DNA of 64,000 bases from Thermoplasmata archaeon (GCA_015063245.1 SUSV01000001.1:62001-126000), one strand, 5' to 3'. Counted from the stretch's first letter, positions 1 through 8,620 are shown. A program made the numbers and translations. The notes: a model not told the origin generated them from the sequence alone.

Positions 1-55
1 CAGGGTCCTCCCCCAGCTCCACAAGATAATATGGGGAAACAAGCAGGGTGTATGA

Positions 56-391
56 TCACGCTGCGTTGTTCTTGTGCCTTCTCACGAAGTCCACGATGCA
101 CTGATCGATAGGCCCTTCCTCATCATATGAGACGAATATGTTGGCCCTTCTGAGGATATCGAGCCCGTGCATGCCGATCCCGCCAGTGATAACTGCATCC
201 GGCTGAAGGGTGGTGATGGCCTTGGCCACGGCGATCCCGGCCCCCTCGGGCGAATCAGCAAACTCGTTCTCTATCACATGGTAGTCCAGTGTGTCTGAGT
301 CCACCACTAGGAAGAAAGGGGCGTGGCCGAAATCCTCGGCCACTTCCGAGTCCAATGACTCGCCTTCGGAGATGACGACCAGTCTCATCAT
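56..391 (-). CDS. NifX/NifB-type dinitrogenase iron-molybdenum cofactor domain protein
   Basis: A 111-residue protein that is almost entirely one domain of the NifX/NafY/NifB-C-terminus family, small cytoplasmic proteins that bind or carry Fe-S or FeMo-type clusters. Seen: an N-terminal beta strand followed by a phosphate-loop-like segment, the stretch EDFGHAPFFLVVD, and a C-terminal GGIGMHGLDILRRANI typical of the family (usual length 100-130). The start ATG overlaps the stop of the upstream mrp gene (ATGA), so the two are probably translated together; a second ATG follows immediately. Pairing with an Mrp/NBP35 ATPase suggests Fe-S or metal-cluster delivery. A role in nitrogen fixation is not implied; no nifDK proper is seen. 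Confidence 0.85.
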   Translation of the reverse strand: MMRLVVISEGESLDSEVAEDFGHAPFFLVVDSDTLDYHVIENEFADSPEGAGIAVAKAITTLQPDAVITGGIGMHGLDILRRANIFVSYDEEGPIDQCIVDFVRRHKNNAA

Positions 392-1215
392 TCCACTGTC
401 TTGATGATCTTGTCGATGATTCCGTCGAAGGCCTTGGCGGATGCAGAATCGGGATACTTGAGAACGACAGGCATTCCGGAGTCTCCGCTGTCCACGACAG
501 CGGGCTCGATGGGAACGCGTCCGAGGAACTGGATGTTCATCTCCTTTGCTGTCGCTTCTCCTCCTCCTCTCTTGAAGATGTCGGTGACCTCTCCGCAGTG
601 CGGGCAGACGAAACCGCTCATGTTCTCGATGATTCCGATGATCGGGATCTTTGTCTCGGCAGCGAATCCGACGGATTTCCTGCTGTCGAGGAGTGCAACG
701 TCCTGAGGTGTGGTGACTACGACCATTCCGTCGGCCTTGGGGATGAGCTGTACGATGGACAGCGCCTCATCTCCGGTTCCCGGAGGCATGTCGATGACGA
801 GGTAGTCGAGATCTCCCCATTTGACATCCTCGATGAACTGCTGTACAGCGGACATCTTGACGGGTCCGCGCCACATGACTGGGACATCCTTGCTGGGGAG
901 CAGGAATGCCATGGACATGACCTTCAATGCCGGAGGCACTGTGATCGGGATCAGGAGCCTCTCCTCATTCGCCATGAGCTGCTCGTCCTCGATTCCGAAC
1001 ATCTTGGGGATGTTGGGTCCGGTGATATCGATATCCATCAATCCGGTCTGGTACCCTTTCATTGCAAGGGTCATCGCGAGGTTGGATGAGACAGTACTCT
1101 TTCCGACCCCTCCCTTTCCGCTGATAACGATGATGACATGTTTGATTTTGGCGAGCGTATCGTGGAGTTTCGTCTCCTTCTCGATAGATTCTCCGGTTAG
1201 AACATTTCCGGCCAT
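388..1215 (-). CDS. Mrp/NBP35-family P-loop ATPase, Fe-S cluster carrier
   Basis: A 275-residue member of the Mrp/ApbC/NBP35 family, cytoplasmic ATPases that carry and insert Fe-S clusters. Seen: deviant Walker A SGKGGVGKST at about residues 32-41, DIDITGPNIPKMFG, the family signature VIDMPPGTGDEALS near 140-153, and the CPHC cluster-binding motif near residue 205. Length matches archaeal Mrp. It overlaps the NifX-like gene downstream by 4 nt. The divergent CBS/ParB gene begins 95 bp away, and the AT-rich spacer should hold both promoters. Confidence 0.93.
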   Translation of the reverse strand: MAGNVLTGESIEKETKLHDTLAKIKHVIIVISGKGGVGKSTVSSNLAMTLAMKGYQTGLMDIDITGPNIPKMFGIEDEQLMANEERLLIPITVPPALKVMSMAFLLPSKDVPVMWRGPVKMSAVQQFIEDVKWGDLDYLVIDMPPGTGDEALSIVQLIPKADGMVVVTTPQDVALLDSRKSVGFAAETKIPIIGIIENMSGFVCPHCGEVTDIFKRGGGEATAKEMNIQFLGRVPIEPAVVDSGDSGMPVVLKYPDSASAKAFDGIIDKIIKTVE

Positions 1216-1310
1216 TTACAATCCTCTGACTGAGCAACTGCGGTCTAATCCTTAAAGGTATTGCCATAGGATTCGAACGGATATGATGCTCTACGAATGG
1301 AAGATATAAT

Positions 1311-2180
1311 ATGGCCGACCGCGATACTGACAATATGCCAGAAGACAAACCGTTGGTCGGAGAGTACATGGTCCGCAACGTTCAGACCGTGGACCCGAAC
1401 ATGACCGTCAAACAGGCCATCGACCAGATCACCAGGTCGGAGTTCCATGGATTCCCCGTTGCCGAGAACGGTTATCTGCTGGGTTTTGTCACAGCAAAGG
1501 AGCTGCTGCGTTTCATCGACCGCCCCAATGCCAAGATCCGTAACGTAATGAAGAGAGGAACGTTCTGTGCCGTGCCGTCGATGACCATCTCGGATGCCAC
1601 CCGTATCCTGTTCAGATACGGTCTCAGGAATCTTCCGGTCATCGATGACGACAGGAAGCTCATAGGTATCATCTCCAATCTGGATATCGTAAGGTCCCAG
1701 ATAGAGAAATCCCGTCCTAACAAGGTGGTCACCGTCAAAAGGTTCCTGGAGGAGCAGAACGGCATCAAACTGAAGGTCGTCAACAAGGAGATCGAGGTCG
1801 AGAGGGTCATCCCCACCCAGAAGGAGGTGTACATGGATGAGCTCGTCGGAAGGCAGTATGAGCTGAAGAGAGGGATGGTCGAGCCTCTGATAGTTGTGGA
1901 GCGGAGGAGCGGATACCTCGTCGTGGACGGGCATCACAGGATCCTCGCCGCGAAGAAGATGGGCATGAAGACATACAAGGCGATCGTTCTCGTCCCCAAT
2001 GATTACGACACCAAGCTCGGGCTCGAGAAGACCGCAGAGAAATGGGGCCTCAGGTCGCTGGATGATGTGAAGATCATCGAGGGTACCAAGCATCCGTTCA
2101 TGGAGGTCACCACGATGCTGCTGCCCGGCGAGGAGACAGATGCTCTCACAAAGAAGCTCATCGATCGCGATTCCAAGTGA
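1311..2180 (+). CDS. CBS-pair and ParB-like nuclease-fold domain protein
   Basis: A 289-residue soluble protein. Residues about 15-135 form two CBS motifs (MVRNVQTVDPNMTVKQAI, then MKRGTFCAVPSMTISDAT and a second strand set LPVIDDDRKLIGIIS), which usually bind adenosyl nucleotides and act as sensors. Residues about 165-230 form a ParB/sulfiredoxin-like domain with the signature VDGHHRILAAKKMG. Archaeal CBS-ParB proteins of this type occur in methanogens but I know of no firm role; regulation of a DNA- or nucleotide-linked process is inference. Its 3' end is overlapped on the opposite strand by the TIGR04076-like frame. Confidence 0.85.
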   Translation: MADRDTDNMPEDKPLVGEYMVRNVQTVDPNMTVKQAIDQITRSEFHGFPVAENGYLLGFVTAKELLRFIDRPNAKIRNVMKRGTFCAVPSMTISDATRILFRYGLRNLPVIDDDRKLIGIISNLDIVRSQIEKSRPNKVVTVKRFLEEQNGIKLKVVNKEIEVERVIPTQKEVYMDELVGRQYELKRGMVEPLIVVERRSGYLVVDGHHRILAAKKMGMKTYKAIVLVPNDYDTKLGLEKTAEKWGLRSLDDVKIIEGTKHPFMEVTTMLLPGEETDALTKKLIDRDSK

Positions 2181-2482
2181 TCTTCTATCGTCTCGATATA
2201 GAAGCTGACGGGTCTGAACCCGTCGTTGCATGAGATCATCGCCGAGCGCGGGTTCTTCATCCACCCGTCGTAGAAGTCCCCTCTTCCCTCGGCGAGCTCC
2301 TTTACGAAGTATTCCATGGATTCCCATGCGGAATCGCACAGTCCTTCAGGTTTCCTACCGTCAACGGAGATGAAGACATCCCCTTCGTTGATGTCGCACG
2401 CATGTTCGATGGGGTTCTCGTACTTCTCCATGAGGTCGCGGTGGCAGACCTTCCTGATGGCAGTTATCCTCACTTTGAACAT
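2003..2482 (-). CDS. TIGR04076-like small protein with unusual C-terminal extension
   Basis: Residues 1-105 resemble the TIGR04076 family (usually about 90-105 aa, unknown function): conserved pieces include KPEGLCDSAWESM and CNDGFRPVSFYIE, with cysteines near residues 29, 49 and 85. The family normally ends just after FYIE-type residues. Here no stop follows, and the frame runs about 55 more codons antisense into the end of the CBS/ParB gene. The tail is Ser/Val-rich and looks like a non-coding shadow. Either the stop was lost and the tail is translated, or the frame is damaged. The family part is clear; the tail is doubtful. Confidence 0.7.
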   Translation of the reverse strand: MFKVRITAIRKVCHRDLMEKYENPIEHACDINEGDVFISVDGRKPEGLCDSAWESMEYFVKELAEGRGDFYDGWMKNPRSAMISCNDGFRPVSFYIETIEDHLESRSMSFFVRASVSSPGSSIVVTSMNGCLVPSMIFTSSSDLRPHFSAVFSSPSLVS

Positions 2483-2483
2483 G

Positions 2484-2514
2484 TAAAAAAGGAAATGGCG
2501 GGGGACAGCCCCCG
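2484..2514 (-). terminator. Hairpin with U-run after ppsA
   Basis: On the minus strand just after the ppsA stop: a 6-bp G/C stem (2499-2504 with 2509-2514, 4-nt loop) followed by a run of six T in the transcript (2485-2490). Intrinsic-type terminator for ppsA. Confidence 0.65.
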
Positions 2515-2520
2515 TCGGTT

Positions 2521-4842
2521 TCAGAGTTTCTCCCTGAGCATCCTCAGGTCCCTGAGCATGATCTTCTGCTCAGCCGAGGCGATGATCCTCTTGGTCTTGT
2601 AGAATGTGTCGGGGTTAAGGGAGATACCGTCGATTCCCTCCTCGACAAGGAATTCCGTGAACTCGGGGTAGACCGAGGGTCCCTGACCGCAGATGCTGAC
2701 GTACTTGCCGTTCGCGTGTGCGACCTTGATAAGGTGCCTGATGGCCCTCTTCACACCCTCGTTCCTCTCGTCGAAGTATCCCATGTGTCCGAGGATATCG
2801 GAATCCCTGTCGCATCCCATTGTGAGCTGCGTCAGATCGTTGGATCCGATGGAGAATGCATCGCAGTACTTGCAGAACTCGTCCGCCATGAAGATGATGA
2901 CGGGGACCTCTGCCATGAAGTACAGCTTGAAGTCCTTGCTCCTCCTGAGTCCGATGGACTCCATCATGCGGGTGATCTCCTGGACCTCGTCGACTGTCCT
3001 TACGAAGGGCAGCATCATGTTCAGGTTCTTGAATCCCATCTCGTCCCTGACCTTCTTGATGGCCTTGAGCTCGCACATGAATGCATCGCGGTAGCTCTCC
3101 GAGACGTATCTGGAGCATCCTCTCCATCCGATCATGGGATTGTCCTCGTTGGGCTCATAGTCCGCACCGCCCTTCATGTCGTGGTACTCGTTGGTCTTGA
3201 AGTCTGATGTCCTGAGGACGATGGGCCTGGGGTAGAACGCCCTTGTGACCTTGGAGATACCGTCGGCCAGCTTGTCGACGAGCTCCTGCTCCCTTCCCTC
3301 TGCGATGAATGCGCAGGGGTGCTCTCCGACGTAGTTGGTGAAGAGGAACTCGATCCTCATGAGTCCGACTCCGTCGCAGGGGAGTTTGGAGATCTCATCG
3401 GCCTTCGCAGGCATGGACATGTTGACCATGACCTTGGTCCCGGTGATGGGCACGTACTCCCCGACAACTGTCTGTCCGGGAGATTCGGCAGATGAATCCG
3501 AGCTGCCTTTCTTCGCGATGATTCCCTTGTAGACGGTTCCTGTGGTTCCGTCCACGGTGACATCCATTCCGTTGGTGAGGATCTCGGTCGCGTTGCCTGT
3601 TCCAACCACACAGGGTGTTCCGAGCTCTCTTGAGATAATCGCGGCGTGGCAGGTCATTCCTCCCTCGTCTGTGATGATTCCGGCAGCCCTGCTCATTGCG
3701 GGGACCATGTCGGGCATCGTCATCTTGGTCACGAGGACATCGCCTTCCTTGATGACGTCGAGACTCATCGAGGTGTCGTAGATGATGACCTTTCCTGTCG
3801 CGAGTCCGGGGCTTGCTCCGAGACCGGTGGCGACGATGGCGTCGCTGGAGATGTCGTCTCCGACGGTCTCGTTGGTCACTGAGTTACCGGTAGCGGTGAT
3901 GGGCCTTGCCTGGACGATGTATGCCTTGTTGTCCTCGATGCACCACTCCATGTCCATGGGCTTGTTGTAGTGGATCTCGATCTGGCGTCCGATCTCCGCA
4001 ATTTCGAGCACGTGGTCGTCGTCGATCTTCTGGGCCTTGTGCATGTTGGCGGGCATGTCCTTCTTCTCGACACCGCCGTTCTTTCCGCGGATGTACTTCC
4101 AGGTCTGTGTAGAGATCCTCTTCTTCAGGATCTCCATCTTCTGCTTGTCGATGATGTATGTGTCGGGGGTGACCTCTCCGCCTACGATGGCCTCTCCGAG
4201 TCCGTATCCTCCCTCGATGACGATCTGCTTCGCACCGCTGTTGGGGTCGACGGTGAACATGATTCCTGAGAATTCGGAATTGACCATCCTCTGGACGACG
4301 ACTGCGAGCTTGACATCGCTGTGTGCGTATCCCTGCTTCTCACGGTATGCGATCGCCCTTGCCGTGAAGAGCGATGACCAGCACTTCCTGATCTTGTCGA
4401 AGAGGTCGTCCTGGTCCTTGACGTTGAGGTATGTCTCCTGCTGTCCTGCGAAACTCGCGTCGGGGAGGTCCTCGGCGGTCGCACTGGACCTGACTGCGAC
4501 GAATCCGATCTTTCCCTTGGGGAAGAGCATCTTGTACTTGGTGACGATCTCCTTCTTCAGGTCCTCGGGGATCTCGCACTCATCGAAGAGCGCCCTGATC
4601 TTCTCGGAGGCTGCTACGAGGGAATCGTCGGAGTTCCTGTCGATTCCGTCGAGCTCCTTGGTGATCTTATCGAAAATCTTGCTCTTGGAGAGGAAGTAGT
4701 CGTAGGCCACCGTGGTGAGGACGAATGCCTCAGGCACAGGGAAACCTGCGTTTGTCAGCTCTCCGAGGTTGGCTCCTTTACCACCTACGAAGGGCACATC
4801 TTCAACGTGCAGTTCGTTTACATCGACAATTTTCTTATCCAT
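2521..4842 (-). CDS. ppsA: Phosphoenolpyruvate synthase
   Basis: A 773-residue PEP synthase (pyruvate + ATP to PEP + AMP + Pi), the gluconeogenic step after pyruvate synthesis. Domains in order: ATP-binding domain (GGKGANLGEL near 21-30, VRSSATAEDLPDASFAGQQE near 120), phosphohistidine swivelling domain with catalytic His in GGMTCHAAIISRELGTPCVV near 395-415, and a C-terminal PEP/pyruvate TIM barrel with GSNDLTQLTMGCDRDS near 690. Length is normal. It is divergent from porCDAB across about 530 bp, so the enzymes making pyruvate from acetyl-CoA and PEP from pyruvate share one control region. Confidence 0.97.
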   Translation of the reverse strand: MDKKIVDVNELHVEDVPFVGGKGANLGELTNAGFPVPEAFVLTTVAYDYFLSKSKIFDKITKELDGIDRNSDDSLVAASEKIRALFDECEIPEDLKKEIVTKYKMLFPKGKIGFVAVRSSATAEDLPDASFAGQQETYLNVKDQDDLFDKIRKCWSSLFTARAIAYREKQGYAHSDVKLAVVVQRMVNSEFSGIMFTVDPNSGAKQIVIEGGYGLGEAIVGGEVTPDTYIIDKQKMEILKKRISTQTWKYIRGKNGGVEKKDMPANMHKAQKIDDDHVLEIAEIGRQIEIHYNKPMDMEWCIEDNKAYIVQARPITATGNSVTNETVGDDISSDAIVATGLGASPGLATGKVIIYDTSMSLDVIKEGDVLVTKMTMPDMVPAMSRAAGIITDEGGMTCHAAIISRELGTPCVVGTGNATEILTNGMDVTVDGTTGTVYKGIIAKKGSSDSSAESPGQTVVGEYVPITGTKVMVNMSMPAKADEISKLPCDGVGLMRIEFLFTNYVGEHPCAFIAEGREQELVDKLADGISKVTRAFYPRPIVLRTSDFKTNEYHDMKGGADYEPNEDNPMIGWRGCSRYVSESYRDAFMCELKAIKKVRDEMGFKNLNMMLPFVRTVDEVQEITRMMESIGLRRSKDFKLYFMAEVPVIIFMADEFCKYCDAFSIGSNDLTQLTMGCDRDSDILGHMGYFDERNEGVKRAIRHLIKVAHANGKYVSICGQGPSVYPEFTEFLVEEGIDGISLNPDTFYKTKRIIASAEQKIMLRDLRMLREKL

Positions 4843-4948
4843 TGGGAATCCCCGCTGTGTTTAACGCAGTTTGGAAGTTTTTGCGGCTATGGCCGCTCAC
4901 GGTGTTCAATAATTCTCATAGTAGATATAGTGTTTCGGTCAGCTCCGA

Positions 4949-4999
4949 AAAAAATAGTAAGTAAATTTTCAAGGGGGCTAAAATTACTTACTATTTTTT
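4949..4999. repeat. 16-bp perfect inverted repeat, operator-like
   Basis: Arms 4949-4964 and 4984-4999 are exact reverse complements (AAAAAATAGTAAGTAA) with a 19-bp spacer. After one mismatch, three further pairs extend the dyad inward. It lies about 107 bp upstream of the ppsA start. It may be a repressor/activator site or a transcript hairpin. Confidence 0.65.
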
Positions 5000-5231
5000 A
5001 CAATTCGAATATAAAATGATTATTACAGGGTCCGAATATGTGCATTAATTTTCATATCACAGCGAAAAACAGTCAGAAAAAGAGACCGGTAATAGGTCCA
5101 TTCATCCGACCCGTGCCCTCATATATTGATAATCCATAGGGGAGACGGAGACCAGATCGGATGGCAGATAACAGGCATGTCATCTGAAAACCCTCTGCGC
5201 AGTTTACGTTTATCTACAAAAAATCCTAGTA

Positions 5232-5255
5232 AATTCGTAGTAATTGATACGAATT
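5232..5255. repeat. 8-bp dyad upstream of por
   Basis: AATTCGTA (5232-5239) and TACGAATT (5248-5255) are exact inverted arms separated by 8 bp, about 80 bp ahead of the probable por TATA box. A related ACGAAT/ATTCGT dyad lies just after the operon (8381-8397). Confidence 0.45.
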
Positions 5256-5331
5256 CAATAGTTAATCCTGTCGAATTAATCGGTTTTTTGAGTCTGTTTC
5301 TCCATTATTCGTTAAAAAAGTGTTCAAAGAC

Positions 5332-5338
5332 TTTAAAT
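5332..5338 (+). promoter_or_regulatory. Probable TATA box of porCDAB
   Basis: TTTAAAT lies about 38 nt ahead of the porC ATG, giving a predicted transcription start near 5360 and a leader of about 12 nt. Confidence 0.4.
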
Positions 5339-5372
5339 GTATTACAGGGTATGTAGAGGATAGTGGTACCAA

Positions 5373-5930
5373 ATGGATATCGAAATACGTTGGCACGGCA
5401 GAGGCGGACAAGGAGTCGTCACTGCTAACGAGATCCTCGCAGAGACCGCGATACTCGCAGGAAAGTACGTCAAGGCCTTCCCCGAGTTCGGTCCCGAGAG
5501 GATGGGTGCACCTATCAGGGCATTCACCAGGATCTCAGAGAATCCCATCAGAATTCACAGTCAGGTCTACGAACCCGACATCGTCGTCATCATGGACGGA
5601 ACCCTTGTAGGAAAGGTCGATGTCACACAGGGAGCGAAGAAGGACACGATAGTTGTGGCCAACTACGCAGGCACACCCAAGGAGCTCCAGGATGCTCTCG
5701 GAACTGATATCGAGTGCCACACATTGGATGCACAGGAGATCGCAATCCAGGAGATCGGAAAACCCATGGTCAACACCGTCATGCTCGGAGCGATCATCAA
5801 ATGCTCCCCGCTGGTAGGATACGACCACCTTGAGGATCAGATCACATCCAAGTTCACCGGAAAGCTTCCGGAGAAAGTCATTCTCAAGAACCTCTCTGCA
5901 TTGAAGAGAGGATACCAGGAGGTGCAGTGA
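5373..5930 (+). CDS. porC: Pyruvate:ferredoxin oxidoreductase, gamma subunit
   Basis: A 185-residue gamma subunit of a four-subunit 2-oxoacid:ferredoxin oxidoreductase. The complex interconverts pyruvate + CoA and acetyl-CoA + CO2 with ferredoxin; in an autotroph or acetate user it runs toward pyruvate. Seen: the N-terminal signature IRWHGRGGQGVVTANEILA and FPEFGPERMGAPI, usual for gamma subunits. First of a tight gamma-delta-alpha-beta operon, the normal archaeal POR order. VOR or another 2-oxoacid enzyme cannot be excluded from this subunit alone, but the divergent ppsA favours pyruvate. Confidence 0.95.
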   Translation: MDIEIRWHGRGGQGVVTANEILAETAILAGKYVKAFPEFGPERMGAPIRAFTRISENPIRIHSQVYEPDIVVIMDGTLVGKVDVTQGAKKDTIVVANYAGTPKELQDALGTDIECHTLDAQEIAIQEIGKPMVNTVMLGAIIKCSPLVGYDHLEDQITSKFTGKLPEKVILKNLSALKRGYQEVQ

Positions 5931-5931
5931 T

Positions 5932-6207
5932 ATGGTAATGGCTAGCATCAGCGATCTGATCGTCGGAGGACGTATCATTAAGCCCGGTAACTCTGAGCAG
6001 TTCAACACCGGAGATTGGAGAACATACGTGCCTGTGGTCGACCAGGACAAGTGCATCGACTGCATGTCATGCTGGATCTACTGCCCTGACAACAGCATTG
6101 TCTTCAGGGAGGGACACATGTCCGGATTCAAGCTCACGCACTGCAAGGGATGCGGAATCTGTTCCAAGGTCTGCCCCAAGGACGCAATCACGATGAAGGA
6201 GGAGTGA
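5932..6207 (+). CDS. porD: Pyruvate:ferredoxin oxidoreductase, delta subunit (2x[4Fe-4S] ferredoxin)
   Basis: A 91-residue ferredoxin-like delta subunit with two CxxCxxCxxxC cluster motifs: CIDCMSCWIYCP near residues 43-54 and CKGCGICSKVCP near 71-82. It passes electrons from the thiamine-diphosphate site to external ferredoxin. It begins 2 bp after the porC stop, and its own 3' end supplies the ribosome-binding site (AAGGAGG, 6197-6203) for porA. Length is standard. Confidence 0.95.
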   Translation: MVMASISDLIVGGRIIKPGNSEQFNTGDWRTYVPVVDQDKCIDCMSCWIYCPDNSIVFREGHMSGFKLTHCKGCGICSKVCPKDAITMKEE

Positions 6208-6209
6208 AG

Positions 6210-7373
6210 TTGTCACAGGATATCGCAATCAACGGAGACAACGCTGTCGCACTCGCATGGAAGCAGATCGACCCCGATGTATGCGCAGCATACCCCATCA
6301 CCCCCCAGACAATCATCGTCGAGAAGTTCGCGGAGTACGTCGCCAACGCAGAAGTTTCCACAGAGTTCGTCTGCGTCGAGTCCGAGCACTCAGCCCTCAC
6401 CCTCTGTACCTCATCCGCATCAGCAGGAGCGAGGACATTCACCGCTACCGCATCCCAGGGTCTGGCGTACATGTGGGAGATGCTCCCCATCACCGCCGCA
6501 ATGAGGGTGCCCCTCATCATGGCCGTCGCCAACAGGGCCGTGAGCGGACCCATCAACATCAACAACGACCACGGGGACGTCATGTCCGCTCGTGACTGCG
6601 GATGGCTCCAGCTGTTCTCGGAGAACGTCCAGGAGGCCTACGACATGTCGATCGTGGCACCCAGGATCGCCGAGCACCATGAGATCCAGCTGCCCTGTAT
6701 GGTCAACCTGGATGGATTCGTCCTCACCCACGCCATCGAGAGGATGACGATGCTGGACACACAGGTCGTCAAGGATTTCGTCGGAGAGCACAAGCCCCTG
6801 TACCCCCTGCTCGACACCAAGCACCCCGTCTCCCACGGAAACATGGATGGACCCGACTTCTACTACCCTCACAAGTACCAGTCGGTGCTTGCTATGCAGA
6901 AAGCGCTGGAGGTCTGTCAGGAAGTCTTCGACGAGTTCGCGAAGATCTCCGGAAGGCAGTACAAGCTCGTCGAGGAGTACAAGTGCGATGACGCCGAGTT
7001 CGTCGCAGTCGTCCTCGGATCGTCCTTCGGAACGATGAAGGCGACAGTCGACCTGCTCCGCGAGAAGGGAATCAAGATCGGATGCGCGATGCCCCGTGTG
7101 TTCAGGCCCTGGCCTGTCGAGGCTCTCGCCAACATGATGAAGGGAAAGAAGGCTGTCGTCGTATTCGACAAGCACCTGAGCATCGGATCCTACGGACCCA
7201 TGTTCCCCGAGGTCGTCGCAGCAGCTTCGGATCTCGAGAAGCTTCCCAAGATGTACAATGTAATATACGGTCTCGGAGGAGCCGATGCTACCGTCGCAGG
7301 ATTCGAGAAGTCGCTGCAGGCGGTGGTCGACGGCAATGCCGAGAAGATCCACTATCTGGGGGTGAGGCTTTGA
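6210..7373 (+). CDS. porA: Pyruvate:ferredoxin oxidoreductase, alpha subunit (TTG start)
   Basis: A 387-residue alpha subunit carrying the pyrimidine-binding and transketolase C-like domains. Seen: AAYPITPQTIIVEKFAEYV near the N-terminus, the ESEHSALTLCTSSASAGART segment and GPININNDHGD. No ATG begins the family region. The best start is TTG at 6210, 2 nt after the porD stop with AAGGAGG 6 nt ahead. The upstream in-frame ATG lies inside porD and would give an unrelated N-terminus. Last codons overlap the porB start. Confidence 0.95.
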   Translation: MSQDIAINGDNAVALAWKQIDPDVCAAYPITPQTIIVEKFAEYVANAEVSTEFVCVESEHSALTLCTSSASAGARTFTATASQGLAYMWEMLPITAAMRVPLIMAVANRAVSGPININNDHGDVMSARDCGWLQLFSENVQEAYDMSIVAPRIAEHHEIQLPCMVNLDGFVLTHAIERMTMLDTQVVKDFVGEHKPLYPLLDTKHPVSHGNMDGPDFYYPHKYQSVLAMQKALEVCQEVFDEFAKISGRQYKLVEEYKCDDAEFVAVVLGSSFGTMKATVDLLREKGIKIGCAMPRVFRPWPVEALANMMKGKKAVVVFDKHLSIGSYGPMFPEVVAAASDLEKLPKMYNVIYGLGGADATVAGFEKSLQAVVDGNAEKIHYLGVRL

Positions 7374-8320
7374 CATCACTGGCACTCAAGGATTTACAGA
7401 AGTTACCCGTTAGGCTTACAAGCGGACACAGGCTCTGTGCAGGATGCGCCGAGTCCATTATCGCCAAGCAGATCCTCATGGGATCCGAGGATGAGATCGT
7501 CGTGTCTCTGTCCACAGGATGCTTCGAGGTCTCGACCACCGTGTTCCCGTACACATCGTGGAACGTCCCCTACGTGCACACAGCATTCGGGAACGGAGCC
7601 GCGACATGTGCAGGAGTAGAGACAGCGTACAACGCCCTCCACAAGAAGGGAAAGATCCCTCAGAACATCAACTTCGTCAACTTCGCAGGAGACGGAGCGA
7701 CCTACGATATCGGTCTCCAGGCACTGTCCGGAGCGATGGAGAGGGGACACAGGATGACATACGTCTGTCTCAACAACGAGGCATACATGAACACCGGAAT
7801 CCAGAGGTCTTCGGCCACCACCATCGGAGCCCAGACCACCACATCCTGGCCCGGATCCGTGTCATCGGGAAAGAAGGAGTTCTCCAAGGACCTCACCCAG
7901 ATCATGGTGGCTCACAACATCCCCTACGTCGCACAGGTCTCGCCCCACAACTGGAGGGACACCGTGCAGAAGGCACAGAAGGCATTCACCTGCGGAGGGC
8001 CCGCGTTCATCAACGCGCTGTCGCCCTGCCCCAGGGGATGGAGGTTCCCCTCCGACCAGACCATCGCGATGGCCAAGCTCGGAGTCGAGACCTGCGTATG
8101 GCCTCTGTTCGAGGTAGTCAACGGAAAGTACGAACTGACCGGAGAGAGCGCAAGGATCGCGGCAGGAAAGGCCGAGAAGAAGCCTGTCCTCGACTGGATC
8201 AACTCTCAGGGCAGGTACAAGCACCTTCTCCAGGACAGATGGGAGCCCGTCATCGAGCAGATGCAGGCCGAAGTCGACAGGAGATGGAACAAACTCATCA
8301 AGCTGACCGAGCTCGACTGA
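7370..8320 (+). CDS. porB: Pyruvate:ferredoxin oxidoreductase, beta subunit (TTG start)
   Basis: A 316-residue beta subunit that binds thiamine diphosphate and one [4Fe-4S] cluster. Seen: GHRLCAGCAES and a later TGCFE supplying cysteine ligands, and the TPP/Mg motif GDGATYDIGLQALSGAMERG followed by NNEAYMNTGIQRS. Start is TTG at 7370, sharing TTGA with the porA stop, with a GGGGGTGAGG ribosome-binding stretch just ahead. An ATG at 7082 in this frame lies within porA and is not used. A strong hairpin terminator follows. Confidence 0.95.
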   Translation: MTSLALKDLQKLPVRLTSGHRLCAGCAESIIAKQILMGSEDEIVVSLSTGCFEVSTTVFPYTSWNVPYVHTAFGNGAATCAGVETAYNALHKKGKIPQNINFVNFAGDGATYDIGLQALSGAMERGHRMTYVCLNNEAYMNTGIQRSSATTIGAQTTTSWPGSVSSGKKEFSKDLTQIMVAHNIPYVAQVSPHNWRDTVQKAQKAFTCGGPAFINALSPCPRGWRFPSDQTIAMAKLGVETCVWPLFEVVNGKYELTGESARIAAGKAEKKPVLDWINSQGRYKHLLQDRWEPVIEQMQAEVDRRWNKLIKLTELD

Positions 8321-8330
8321 AAACATTCAC

Positions 8331-8364
8331 GGCCGTGATCCCTTCGGGGGTCCGGCCTTTTTTA
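8331..8364 (+). terminator. Hairpin and U-run ending porCDAB
   Basis: GGCCG/CGGCC outer stem (8331-8335, 8353-8357) continued by GATCCC/GGGGTC inside (one bulge), then a T-rich run at 8358-8364. It begins 10 nt after the porB stop. Confidence 0.75.
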
Positions 8365-8474
8365 TTTGACAATAAGTAATACGAATTGATTATTCGTGAT
8401 AACAGACGATCCTTTTCTTTGGATGCTGAGAAAGTTATACGGAGCTCACGCTCTTCTGATAGAATGGTAAAAGT

Positions 8475-8597
8475 GGTTGACAGCGTGCCTGAGTTCCCGT
8501 ACGCTTGCGCAATACAGTACAGACAGGTACGCGGGAGGGCTTTACTGCCGGGTTCGGAATGGGACCGGGTGTGACTCCTCCGCTATGGCCGTCATAC
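8475..8597 (-). rRNA. rrf: 5S ribosomal RNA
   Basis: About 123 nt on the minus strand carry the archaeal 5S core (CACACCCGGTCCCATTCCG, followed by AACCCGG and AAGCCCTCCCGCG). The two ends pair as TGACGGC/GCTGTCA (one G-U), the 5S terminal stem. No 16S, 23S or tRNA adjoins it, so it is a detached 5S gene, as in Thermoplasma-related archaea whose rRNA genes are unlinked. A TATA box at 8621-8628 is correctly placed. Ends are accurate to a few nt. Confidence 0.93.
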
Positions 8598-8620
8598 CAA
8601 GACAAGGCATGCTGGACTGG

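Larger units (their letters stand above)
4843..5372. promoter_or_regulatory. ppsA/por divergent intergenic region
   Basis: About 530 bp without a convincing gene and far more A/T-rich than its flanks. It holds a small hairpin (TTTCGG/CCGAAA, 4933-4950), a long dyad (4949-4999), a second dyad (5232-5255) and a probable TATA element for por at 5332-5338. Short reading frames here lack codon bias or family resemblance. Confidence 0.6.

Noticed and set aside
1245-2339. 364-codon frame opposite the CBS/ParB gene
   Set aside because: Antisense shadow: no family resemblance, biased residues typical of a reverse frame, and the opposite strand encodes a clear CBS/ParB protein.
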